Source: Candidatus Ribeiella danica (GTDB lineage Bacteria; Chloroflexota; Chloroflexia; Chloroflexales; Roseiflexaceae). Taken from it: a DNA stretch of 64,000 bases. The stretch spans positions 124,001-188,000 of the forward strand of contig JADKFS010000003.1 in the NCBI GenBank assembly GCA_016717335.1. Direction: 5' to 3'. Below, one piece after another: positions 1 to 8,328 of this stretch. Position 1 is the stretch's first letter. Each line of letters begins with the position of its first letter. The notes beneath the pieces are model-generated. The model was given only the letters and a program-made list of their open reading frames with translations. It searched no databases and had not been told where the DNA came from. The position numbers and the translations under genes were made by a program.

Positions 1-1
1 G

Positions 2-3000
2 ATCCATCTGCCGCAGAACGTCGGCTATCTGGGCCAGGCCGGCCTGTGGTCTACCGATGGACATTGCCGCCCCTTTGACGCGAAGGCGAGTGGGATGATC
101 ACCGGCGATGGCGTTGGGGTCGTCGTTCTGAAACGGCTGGCGGACGCGATCGCGGATCGCGACGCGATCGCGGCGATCATCAAAGGCTCGGCGGTCAACA
201 ACGATGGCGCGCTGAAAGTCGGCTACACCGCTCCCGGCCTGCGCGGTCAAACAGAAGTGATCATGGCCGCTCAAGCAATCGCCGACGTTCATCCCGAGAG
301 CATTGGCTATATCGAGACACATGGCACTGGAACCCCACTTGGCGACTCGATCGAGTTCGCCGCCCTCGTTCAGGCGTTCGAGCGCGGCACGTCGAAGAAG
401 CAGTTCTGCGCGATCGGTTCGGTAAAGTCAAACATCGGGCACGCCGATAACGCTGCTGGCGTGGCGGGCCTGATCAAAGCCGTCCTGTCGCTCAAACACC
501 AGCAAATTCCGGCAAGCCTACATTTCGAAACGGCCAACCCTGAGATCGATCTCGCGAATAGCCCTTTCCGTGTCAACACCGGCCTCACCCCCTGGCGGAG
601 CGACGGTTCGCCGCGCCGAGCGGGCGTTAGCGCCTTTGGCATCGGTGGGACCAACGCGCACATCATTCTGGAAGAAGCACCCCCGCACGCCCCATCCGGC
701 CAAGGGGCGCCCTGGAAGCTGCTCTCGTTCTCCGCGAAGACCGAGCAGGCGCTGGAAGCAGCGACCGACCTGCTGGCCCGCCATCTCGAACAGCATCCCG
801 ATGCCAATCTCTCCGATATTGCCTACACGTATCACTGCGGCCGCTCCACCTTCGACTGTCGCCGCACGCTCGTCTGCCACGACCGCGACGACGCGCTGGC
901 GGCGCTGGCTCGGCGCGACCCTGCCCGTCTCTTGAGCGATCGCCTAAGCGCATCGACTGGCGCGCGCGCGCTGCTCTTCATGTTCCCCGGCATCGGCCAT
1001 CACTACGTCGATATGGGCCTTGGCCTTTACCAGACCCAAGCGGTCTTTCGCGAGCATGTGGACGAGTGCGCCCGAATCCTGCTGCCCTACCTGAAGCTCG
1101 ACGTGCGCGATTTGCTGTTTGCGGGGCAGCGCAGCCAGGCCGCGGTGTCCGGCACGTCAACTATTGACCTTCGGGCCATGCTGAGAAGAGCCCCCGACGC
1201 GGCTGACGGTCGGCAGGATGCGCTCTCGCCCACGCGGCTGGCGCACCCGGCGATCTTTGCGATCGAGTATGCGCTCGCGCGGCTCTTGATGCATTGGGGC
1301 ATGCACCCTCAGGCCGTGATCGGCCACAGCTTGGGCGAGTATGTCGCGGCCTGCCTGGCCGAGGTGTTTCGCCTCGACGACGCCCTCATGATCGTCGCAA
1401 AGCGGGCTGAGCTGATCGATCAGCTCAGCCCAGGCGGCATGCTGGCGGTCCCGCTGTCCGTCGAAGAGGTCGCTCCCTACCTTAGCGACGGCCTTACGGT
1501 GGCGATCGTGAACGGCCCTTCCTACTGTGTCGTGGCCGGCGACAGCGAGGCCATCGCGGCCCTGGAGCGGCGGCTCGCCTTGAAGGCGATCGCCTGCCGG
1601 CGCCTCGCGGTCGAGCACGCGTTCCACTCGCCCGCGATGGAACCGCTGGTCGAGCAGTTCCGCCGATTGATGGCGGGGATCGCGCTGCAGCCACCGAAGA
1701 TCCCGTTCGTCTCAAACGTGACTGGCACCTGGATCACCGACGAGCAGGCGACGAGCGCTGATTATTGGGCCAGGCATATGTGCGAGACGGTTCAGTTTGG
1801 CAAGGGGCTGCAGGTCGTGCTGCGCGATCGCGACGATATCTTGATCGAGGTCGGACCAGGTCAGAGCCTGACCTCGTTTGCCAAGCTTCACCCCGACTAC
1901 AAGCTGGCCGACCAGCGGATGGCGCTCGCGACGATGCCCCACGTGCACGAGCAGCAGCCAGACCTGGCGTTCCTGCTCAAGACGCTCGGCCAGCTCTGGA
2001 TGGCCGGCGTGCCGATCGACTGGGGCCGCTTCTACGAGCGCGAGCAGCGCCGGCGCGTGCCGCTGCCCGGCTATCCGTTTGAGCGGCAGCGCTACTGGGT
2101 TGAGCCGGTTCGCCGCGATATCGCTAGAACTCCACCCCAACGCTCGCTTGACAAGCGACCGGATATGGGCGACTGGTTCTACCTGCCGATGTGGCGCCAA
2201 ACAGCCCCGGTTCAGTTTCTGAAGCCCCGCGGGCTGCTCGACGGCGATGGATGCTGGCTTGTATTTGCAGACGACTCCAGGTTGAGCCGGGGTGTCGTCG
2301 AGCTGCTAAGCCAGTCGAACGAGGTTGTGACAGTTCTCGAGGGACAGGGCTTTATTCGAATCAACCAGCACGAGTATGTCCTGCACCCAGCCCAGGCCGA
2401 AGACTACGACGCCTTGTGCGACACCTTGCGCGCCCAGGGCAAGACTCCCAAGGGCATCGTGCATCTGTGGAGCTATGAGCCGGTCGAAGCCGGCTCCTGC
2501 GAACAACTGCTCGACACCAGCTTCTACAGCCTGCTGTTTCTCGCGCAGGCCCTGGGAAAACACTTCGCGTCCGATACTCTGCACATCAAAGCTGTGTCGA
2601 ATAACCTCTACCAGGTAATTGGCGAGGAGCGTATCGCGCCCGAGAAAGCCACCCTTTTGGGTGCGTGTAAGGTCATCCCGCAGGAATTTGCCAATCTGCG
2701 CTGCCAGGTCATCGATCTGGTGCTGTCTGGTTCCGATGACGAGATCGAGCGCGCGCTCGGGTGGTTGCTGGCGGAGATAACCGGCGCTGTGACCGACATG
2801 ACCGTGGCGTATCGAGGAGCGCAGCGTTGGGTGCAGGCATTCGAGCCGATCTATCTCGAACCGCAGGTGAGTCCGCCCGCGCGCCTGCGGCCCGGCGGTG
2901 TGTACCTGCTGATCGGGGGTCTCGGCGGGATCGGATTGAGCCTGGCGCGCTATCTGGCTGAGACGGCGCCAGGCGCCAAGCTGGCGCTGCTCGGTCGCTC

Positions 3001-4051
3001 CGCGCTGCCGCCGCGCGCCACCTGGGATACCTGGCTGACAGAGCATGGCGAACGCGACTCGACCAGCAGGAAGATCGCCGGGATTCGAGACCTGGAGCGT
3101 TTTGCGGCCGAGGTGCTGGCGCTGCACGCCGACGTGGCCGACGAGCCACAGATGCGTGCCGCCGTCCGGCAGGTATACCAGCGCTTTGGCCGCGTCGACG
3201 GCATCATTCATAGTGCTGGCGTCGAGGCCGGCGGCTTAATTGCGCTGAAGACCGGCGCGATGGCGGCCGACGTGCTCGCGGCAAAGGTCAGGGGCCTGCG
3301 TGTCGTCGAAGCACTTTTCAAAGATGCGGATCTCGATTTCCTGGTGCTTTGCTCGTCCGTCAACGCGCTACGCGGCCAGATTGGACAGGTGGATCATTGC
3401 GCCTCGTTCGCCTTTATGGATGCCTTTGCCCACTACTACACGAAAACGTCCGGGACGCCGACCGTATCGGTGAACTGGCCGGCCTGGCGCGACGTGGGCC
3501 TGGCCGTCAATATCGACATCGCAGCGGTCGAGCCGTTCCGCGAGGATATCTTAAGATCGGCTATCACGCCTCAGGAAGGCGCCGAGGCATTTGGCAGGGT
3601 GCTCAATACCGGCGTCAACCAGATCGTTGTCTCACCGCAGGATCTCGTGGCCGTGCTAGAGGAAGCGAGCAGCCGCTCCCTGCAAGATCTTCAGGGATTG
3701 ATGGACGAGCCAGGCGTCGTTACCAAAGAGAAGTACCCGCGGCCCGCGCTCAAGAACGCGTATGTCGCACCGCGCGACACGTTTGAGCATCGCATTGCGG
3801 AGATCTGGCAGAATCTGCTTGGGATCGATCAGGTAGGCATCTACGATCATTTTATCGAGCTGGGCGGACATTCTTTGCTCGCGGTGCAGGTGCTCTCCCG
3901 GATTAACGACGCGTTTGCCATCAATATTCCAATCAACGTGTTGTTTGAAGCCCCAACAATCGCCGATCTCGCCACGCGGATCAAGGATCTGCCGAGAAAT
4001 CTACAACCCGTGATACACGACGCGGACGATCGTGACGAGGGTGTGCTGTGA
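2..4051 (+). CDS. Type I polyketide synthase module, KS-AT-KR-ACP (5' truncated)
   Basis: The reading frame is open from base 2, so the gene starts upstream and the KS active-site Cys is not in the window. Visible parts in order: C-terminal KS with HGTGT (about base 330) and NIGH (about 434); an acyltransferase from about base 970 with GHSLGEY (about 1323) and HAFH (about 1615), the pattern of malonyl-specific ATs; the post-AT motif YPFERQRYW (about 2070); a ketoreductase with an intact GGLGGIG nucleotide loop (about 2920); and an ACP with the PCP-like motif LGGHSLL (phosphopantetheine Ser codon 3872-3874). The KR keeps its Ser and Lys but the catalytic Tyr is replaced by His (codon 3395-3397) and the following Asn by Phe, so reduction is doubtful. 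The C-terminus is acidic (DADDRDEGVL), as in tails that bind TubC-type docking domains. Its stop overlaps the next gene's GTG start, so the two are probably translationally coupled. Confidence 0.95.
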   Translation: MHLPQNVGYLGQAGLWSTDGHCRPFDAKASGMITGDGVGVVVLKRLADAIADRDAIAAIIKGSAVNNDGALKVGYTAPGLRGQTEVIMAAQAIADVHPESIGYIETHGTGTPLGDSIEFAALVQAFERGTSKKQFCAIGSVKSNIGHADNAAGVAGLIKAVLSLKHQQIPASLHFETANPEIDLANSPFRVNTGLTPWRSDGSPRRAGVSAFGIGGTNAHIILEEAPPHAPSGQGAPWKLLSFSAKTEQALEAATDLLARHLEQHPDANLSDIAYTYHCGRSTFDCRRTLVCHDRDDALAALARRDPARLLSDRLSASTGARALLFMFPGIGHHYVDMGLGLYQTQAVFREHVDECARILLPYLKLDVRDLLFAGQRSQAAVSGTSTIDLRAMLRRAPDAADGRQDALSPTRLAHPAIFAIEYALARLLMHWGMHPQAVIGHSLGEYVAACLAEVFRLDDALMIVAKRAELIDQLSPGGMLAVPLSVEEVAPYLSDGLTVAIVNGPSYCVVAGDSEAIAALERRLALKAIACRRLAVEHAFHSPAMEPLVEQFRRLMAGIALQPPKIPFVSNVTGTWITDEQATSADYWARHMCETVQFGKGLQVVLRDRDDILIEVGPGQSLTSFAKLHPDYKLADQRMALATMPHVHEQQPDLAFLLKTLGQLWMAGVPIDWGRFYEREQRRRVPLPGYPFERQRYWVEPVRRDIARTPPQRSLDKRPDMGDWFYLPMWRQTAPVQFLKPRGLLDGDGCWLVFADDSRLSRGVVELLSQSNEVVTVLEGQGFIRINQHEYVLHPAQAEDYDALCDTLRAQGKTPKGIVHLWSYEPVEAGSCEQLLDTSFYSLLFLAQALGKHFASDTLHIKAVSNNLYQVIGEERIAPEKATLLGACKVIPQEFANLRCQVIDLVLSGSDDEIERALGWLLAEITGAVTDMTVAYRGAQRWVQAFEPIYLEPQVSPPARLRPGGVYLLIGGLGGIGLSLARYLAETAPGAKLALLGRSALPPRATWDTWLTEHGERDSTSRKIAGIRDLERFAAEVLALHADVADEPQMRAAVRQVYQRFGRVDGIIHSAGVEAGGLIALKTGAMAADVLAAKVRGLRVVEALFKDADLDFLVLCSSVNALRGQIGQVDHCASFAFMDAFAHYYTKTSGTPTVSVNWPAWRDVGLAVNIDIAAVEPFREDILRSAITPQEGAEAFGRVLNTGVNQIVVSPQDLVAVLEEASSRSLQDLQGLMDEPGVVTKEKYPRPALKNAYVAPRDTFEHRIAEIWQNLLGIDQVGIYDHFIELGGHSLLAVQVLSRINDAFAINIPINVLFEAPTIADLATRIKDLPRNLQPVIHDADDRDEGVL

Positions 4052-5553
4052 GCATTAGCGGTCTGCTGACGCGGTTGCATAGCCTGAACATACGAATATG
4101 GGCCAATGGCGACCAGCTACAGTACAGCGCGCCCAAGGGGGCGCTGACACCGGAGCTGCGCGATCAATTGGTCCAGCATAAGGCCGCGCTCCTGAAATTC
4201 TTTCAAGAGCCGACGATCTTTGTCGGTCAGGCTGCTGAGATCGAGCAGGCGCAAGGAGGGAGCGACGCCAGTCTTCCACCGCCAACGAGGAGCTACCGCT
4301 ATTTGTTCGTGTTGATCGAGGGCGGCGGCACCGTACCTGGCTTGCTCGGTCTGGCGCACCGCCTGCTCGCGCGCGGCCACGCCGTCTGGGCGATCGGTGA
4401 CCCGTGCAACGAGGCGGAGGTGCGCGCCGCCGGCTGTACGTTCATCCCCTACCGTCGAGCCCCGCATCGGCTAGACAAATCGGCCGCTACCGTAAACTTC
4501 AAAGACTCCTCCGCCAAGACGCCGGCCGAGGCGATCGATCTCGCGGCCGACGCGTTTATCTGCCGGCCGGCTCAGGCCTATGCCCAGGATGTGCTGGAGG
4601 CGATCGAGCGGCATCCTGTCGACGCGGTTGTCGTCAGCGAGCTGCTCCTCGGCGGCTGCTTCGGCGCCGAGAAAGCAGGCGTTCCCAGCACCATGATCTG
4701 GTGGGCGCTGTACACGCTGCCGTACGCGAGCGAGCCGATATATGGCTCGATTGGCTGGTTGAGCGACCAATTCGCCCGGTTTATGATCGAGCGGCTCGAT
4801 CTGTATGGCCTGCCACGGCTGCAAGCGGCGCGAGCGACGCTCTATCTGCCGCCGCTGACCTCGGTGCTGGCGTATCTTCGGCAGCTCGATCGCATCCTGG
4901 TGACGAGCAGTTTGGCCTTCGATCCCGAGGTGCGGCCGTTCCCCAACGTGCGCTACATCGGACCGACTATCGACACGCCCGGTTGGGTCGAAGAATGGGA
5001 GTCGCCCTGGCCACCCGATCACCCCGATCCGCTTGTGGTGGTGGCATTTAGCGGGACTATGCTCGACCAACAGGCGATCGTTCAACGCGTGATAGACGCG
5101 CTGGACGGGTGGCCGGCCCGGGGATTGGTGGCACTCGGTCCGCTTCTCGACAGCTCGGAGTTCCGCGTGCCCGCCAATGTCGTGCTTCGGACATCGGTCT
5201 GGCGGAAGCAAGTTTTCCCGATGGCCGCCGTCGTTGTAACTCACGCCGGTCACATGACGGTCATGCAAGCGCTGTCGTACGGCCTTCCGCTCATATGCAT
5301 CCCGATGGGGCGCGAGCAGTATGGCAATGCCACCCGGGTGGTCGCGCATGGCGTCGGGCTGCGGCTTGCCCCGACAGCCGACGTCGGGGCGATTCGCCAG
5401 GCGATCCAGCGGGTGATCGGCGAATCTGGATTTCGGACTCGAGCGGCGGAGCTCGGGCGCAGCATCCTCGCGGACATCCGCTCGGCCGCGGGGGTGATCG
5501 AGTTGGAGCAACTGGCGGAGCGCGGCTATGCGAGCCGGCCAAGCGCAGGCTAG
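4048..5553 (+). CDS. Glycosyltransferase (MGT/GT1-like) with N-terminal TubC-type docking domain
   Basis: 501 aa with a GTG start overlapping the PKS stop (GTGA). Residues 1-52 have the hallmarks of the TubC N-terminal docking domain of NRPSs (LLTRLHSLNI, then YSAPKGALTPELRDQL) and closely match the start of the NRPS at 8329. From about residue 75 the protein is a GT-B fold glycosyltransferase: an N-terminal GGGTVPGLLGLAHRLLARGH segment and, near residue 400, the nucleotide-sugar motif THAGHMTVMQALSYGLPLICIP. Such enzymes move a sugar from an NDP-sugar to a small-molecule acceptor. A carrier-protein docking domain on a glycosyltransferase is unusual; it suggests recruitment to the assembly line and sugar transfer to a carrier-bound intermediate. 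That role is inferred. The three SDR genes that follow fit sugar supply. Confidence 0.9.
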   Translation: MSISGLLTRLHSLNIRIWANGDQLQYSAPKGALTPELRDQLVQHKAALLKFFQEPTIFVGQAAEIEQAQGGSDASLPPPTRSYRYLFVLIEGGGTVPGLLGLAHRLLARGHAVWAIGDPCNEAEVRAAGCTFIPYRRAPHRLDKSAATVNFKDSSAKTPAEAIDLAADAFICRPAQAYAQDVLEAIERHPVDAVVVSELLLGGCFGAEKAGVPSTMIWWALYTLPYASEPIYGSIGWLSDQFARFMIERLDLYGLPRLQAARATLYLPPLTSVLAYLRQLDRILVTSSLAFDPEVRPFPNVRYIGPTIDTPGWVEEWESPWPPDHPDPLVVVAFSGTMLDQQAIVQRVIDALDGWPARGLVALGPLLDSSEFRVPANVVLRTSVWRKQVFPMAAVVVTHAGHMTVMQALSYGLPLICIPMGREQYGNATRVVAHGVGLRLAPTADVGAIRQAIQRVIGESGFRTRAAELGRSILADIRSAAGVIELEQLAERGYASRPSAG

Positions 5554-5586
5554 CAGCGGCTTGCCAATGATCGCAAAGGTGAATGC

Positions 5587-6519
5587 ATGAAAGTCCTTGT
5601 AACTGGCGCCGCTGGCTACATCGGCTCGATCCTCTGTGAGCACCTGCTACATGCCGGTCACCACGTCATCGCCGTAGACAAACTGATCTATGGAACGTCC
5701 TATCTTTTCCACATGTGCGCGCATCCTTGCTTCGAGTTTGTCTTTGGCGATGTGCGGGATCGAAGTCTGATGGCCAGGCTCGTAAAGCAGGCCGATGTGC
5801 TCATCCCGCTGGCGGCCATCGTAGGAATGCCGGCCTGCGAACGCGAGCCCTGGCTAGCGCAGTCGGTCAACCTAGAGGCAATCCACCTTCTTGACGAGCT
5901 CCGCAGCCCAGGCCAACTGATCATCTTCCCCAACACGAATAGCGGCTATGGCACCAAATCAGGCGATGTCTACTGTACGGAGGAGACAGAGCTAGAACCG
6001 ATCTCACTATATGGGCAGACCAAGGTTGAAGCCGAGCAGCATCTGCTTGAGCGGCCCAATACGATTGTCTTGCGCTTGGCGACGGTGTTTGGGATGTCGC
6101 CGCGCATGCGTATCGATCTGCTGGTCAATCATTTTGTGTATGCGGCCGTGACGGACGGGTATGTCGTGATCTTCGAGAAAGATTTTAAGCGAAACTACGT
6201 CCACGTTCGTGACGTGGCGGACTGTTTCATCCACTGCATCGATCATGCGGAGGCGATGATCGGCAAGCCGTATAACCTGGGATTGAACTCAGTAAATCTG
6301 TCAAAAGAAGAGCTGGCGCTGAAGATCAAGGAGCATATCCCCAGCTTCTACATCCACTTCGCGCCAATCGGTAGCGACCCAGATAAGCGCAACTATATTG
6401 TTTCGAATCAGCGGCTGCTTGAGGCCGGGTTTGAGGCTCGCCGCTCGTTAGAAGGGGGCATTCAGGAGTTACTCAACGGTTATCGGATGCTTGGCCGCGG
6501 ACAGTTCAGAAATGTGTAG
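5587..6519 (+). CDS. NAD-dependent epimerase/dehydratase (extended SDR)
   Basis: 310 aa with a full extended SDR fold: TGAAGYIG nucleotide-binding motif at residues 6-13 and the catalytic YGQTK (YxxxK) near residue 142. An AAAGGTG ribosome site lies just before the ATG. The family converts nucleotide sugars (epimerase, dehydratase or reductase); the exact reaction cannot be read from the sequence. The gene sits 33 bases after the docking-domain glycosyltransferase and is followed by two more SDR genes in the same direction, so a role in making or tailoring the transferred sugar is the simplest reading. A tailoring role on the peptide-polyketide itself remains possible. Confidence 0.85.
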   Translation: MKVLVTGAAGYIGSILCEHLLHAGHHVIAVDKLIYGTSYLFHMCAHPCFEFVFGDVRDRSLMARLVKQADVLIPLAAIVGMPACEREPWLAQSVNLEAIHLLDELRSPGQLIIFPNTNSGYGTKSGDVYCTEETELEPISLYGQTKVEAEQHLLERPNTIVLRLATVFGMSPRMRIDLLVNHFVYAAVTDGYVVIFEKDFKRNYVHVRDVADCFIHCIDHAEAMIGKPYNLGLNSVNLSKEELALKIKEHIPSFYIHFAPIGSDPDKRNYIVSNQRLLEAGFEARRSLEGGIQELLNGYRMLGRGQFRNV

Positions 6520-6563
6520 ATCGCGGCACGGCGGACTAGGCGCGGGCAGCGAGGAGTATGCGG

Positions 6564-7547
6564 ATGATGAGCGAGCAGTTGTTCTGGCGGGGCAAGCGGG
6601 TTCTCGTAACCGGGGCGAGCGGTTTTGTAGGAAGTAACCTGGCTCCACTTTTGCAACTCAAAGGATGCACGCTGCTGGCTCCTTCGCGCGCCGAGTATGA
6701 CCTGCTCGAGCAGCATAAGGTTCGTCTGCTGCTGAAAGATACGCGCCCTGACGTCGTCTTCCACCTAGCGGCGCTAAGCGCGGGCATCATGGCCAATAAG
6801 CAGTATCCGGCCGATTTCTGCTACCAAAACTTGCTGATGAACACGACGATGATGCACGAGTCGTTCAAAGCAGGGGTGCGTAAGTATATTACATTGATCG
6901 GAGGATGCAGCTATCCGGCGAACGCACCCAGCCCGATATCGGAAGATCGGCTCTGGAACGGCTACCCGCAGCCGGAAAGCGCGCCGTATTCGGTGGCCAA
7001 GAAGATGAATGTGACGATGGCGGAAGCATATCGGCGCCAGCACGACTTTGATGCTATTGTCTTGACACCCGGCAACTTGTACGGGCCGTATGATAATTTC
7101 GACCTGCAGAACTCGCACGTCATTCCGGCGCTCATTCGCAAGTTCTTTACGGCGCAGTCAAGCGCTTTGGAGGAAGTGGTAGTCTGGGGCACAGGGGCGC
7201 CGGTGCGCGATTTTATCTATGTCGGCGACGCCTGTGAGGCAATCGTCTTGGCTGCGGAAACCTATAGCGAGCCTGGCATCATCAATATATCTTCTGGCCT
7301 ACAGGTCACCATTCGCGAACTGGCCGAAACGCTCGCTGAGATCGTTGGCTATACCGGGCGCATTCGATGGGACACCTCAAAGCCTGATGGGCAAATGTAT
7401 AAGGGCTTCGATGTCGCGCGGATGCACGAGCGATTGGGCTATCGTTGTCGCACATCGCTGCGAGAAGGCTTGCGCAAGACGGTGGACTGGTTCGCAGCCC
7501 ACCAGGCGACAGCGCGGCTCAGCACACCGGTGCAGGCGCTCCTATGA
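6564..7547 (+). CDS. GDP-L-fucose synthase-like NAD-dependent epimerase/reductase
   Basis: About 327 aa, extended SDR. TGASGFVG lies near residue 16 and the catalytic YSVAKK near residue 147. The segments AALSAGI and NLYGP together with the overall layout resemble GDP-4-keto-6-deoxymannose epimerase/reductase (Fcl/WcaG), which makes GDP-L-fucose, so a deoxysugar-forming step is likely. Several in-frame ATGs lie at 6558-6567; 6564 is chosen because GAGGAG (6551-6556) is then 7 bases upstream. The last bases overlap the start of the next SDR gene (ATGA), which indicates coupled expression. Confidence 0.85.
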   Translation: MMSEQLFWRGKRVLVTGASGFVGSNLAPLLQLKGCTLLAPSRAEYDLLEQHKVRLLLKDTRPDVVFHLAALSAGIMANKQYPADFCYQNLLMNTTMMHESFKAGVRKYITLIGGCSYPANAPSPISEDRLWNGYPQPESAPYSVAKKMNVTMAEAYRRQHDFDAIVLTPGNLYGPYDNFDLQNSHVIPALIRKFFTAQSSALEEVVVWGTGAPVRDFIYVGDACEAIVLAAETYSEPGIINISSGLQVTIRELAETLAEIVGYTGRIRWDTSKPDGQMYKGFDVARMHERLGYRCRTSLREGLRKTVDWFAAHQATARLSTPVQALL

Positions 7548-8311
7548 TCTATCTTGTTGGAGCCGCTGGTTTCGTCGGTTCGGCATTCGCCCGCTATTGG
7601 GATGGCCTGGGCATTCCCTATGCCCCGATCACGCGGGGAAACTACCAGCAGTTTGTCGGGAGACCTTGCGATATTCTGGTAAATGCAGCGGGCAACTCGA
7701 AGACGTATTTGGCAGATCAACGCCCACTGGAAGATTTTTTGCAGAGCGTAACACTGGTCTTGCGCACGATCGAGGATTTCAGGCCGGGCTTCTACGTGCT
7801 GATCTCCAGTGTGGACATCTATCCCGATCTGTCCAACCCGGCGAACAACCACGAGCAGGCCTCGCTCAGCCCGCTGCTGTCGCCCGTCTATGGCTTTCAC
7901 AAGCACCTTGCCGAGCTGGTCGCGCAAAAGCATGCGCCGCGGTGGCTTATTGCGCGCCTGGCCGGCATGGTCGGGCCGGGTCTCAAGAAGAATCCGGTGT
8001 ACGATATCATCCATCGCCGGCCGCTGCGCATCCATCCCGATTCACAGTATCAGTTCATGTCAACCGACGCTGTAGCCTCGGCAGTGTGGCGGCTGGTAGG
8101 CGGCGGATACGCCCAGGATTGTTTCAATATCTGTGGCGACGGTACGATCTCACCCCGCCAGATTGGCTCGCTGGCGCGCATGCCGCTGGATACTAGCCTG
8201 ATCTCGGCAGAAACGCGACCGCGCGTCGTGCATATCAACATCGAGAAGATCAATACGATCGTGCCGATGCCCAACTCGTACCAATCAGTCGACGCATTTA
8301 TCCGTGGGTAG
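7544..8311 (+). CDS. NAD(P)-dependent sugar reductase/epimerase-like SDR
   Basis: 255 aa from the ATG that overlaps the previous stop (ATGA). It begins directly with a Rossmann motif (GAAGFVGSAF) and has SSVDIYPD followed by YGFHK (YxxxK) near residue 124. It is shorter than the two upstream SDRs, like dTDP-4-dehydrorhamnose reductase-type or other sugar ketoreductases. An in-frame upstream start at 7445 would overlap the previous gene by about 100 bases and adds residues unlike the family, so it was not used. Third member of the SDR trio between glycosyltransferase and NRPS; substrate unknown. Confidence 0.8.
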   Translation: MIYLVGAAGFVGSAFARYWDGLGIPYAPITRGNYQQFVGRPCDILVNAAGNSKTYLADQRPLEDFLQSVTLVLRTIEDFRPGFYVLISSVDIYPDLSNPANNHEQASLSPLLSPVYGFHKHLAELVAQKHAPRWLIARLAGMVGPGLKKNPVYDIIHRRPLRIHPDSQYQFMSTDAVASAVWRLVGGGYAQDCFNICGDGTISPRQIGSLARMPLDTSLISAETRPRVVHINIEKINTIVPMPNSYQSVDAFIRG

Positions 8312-8328
8312 AGAATCGGGGCCTCAGA

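Noticed and set aside
2894..3500. Dehydratase or enoylreductase domain in the first PKS
   Set aside because: Between AT and ACP only a KR with its structural half is visible; there is no HxxxGxxxxP or ER nucleotide motif.
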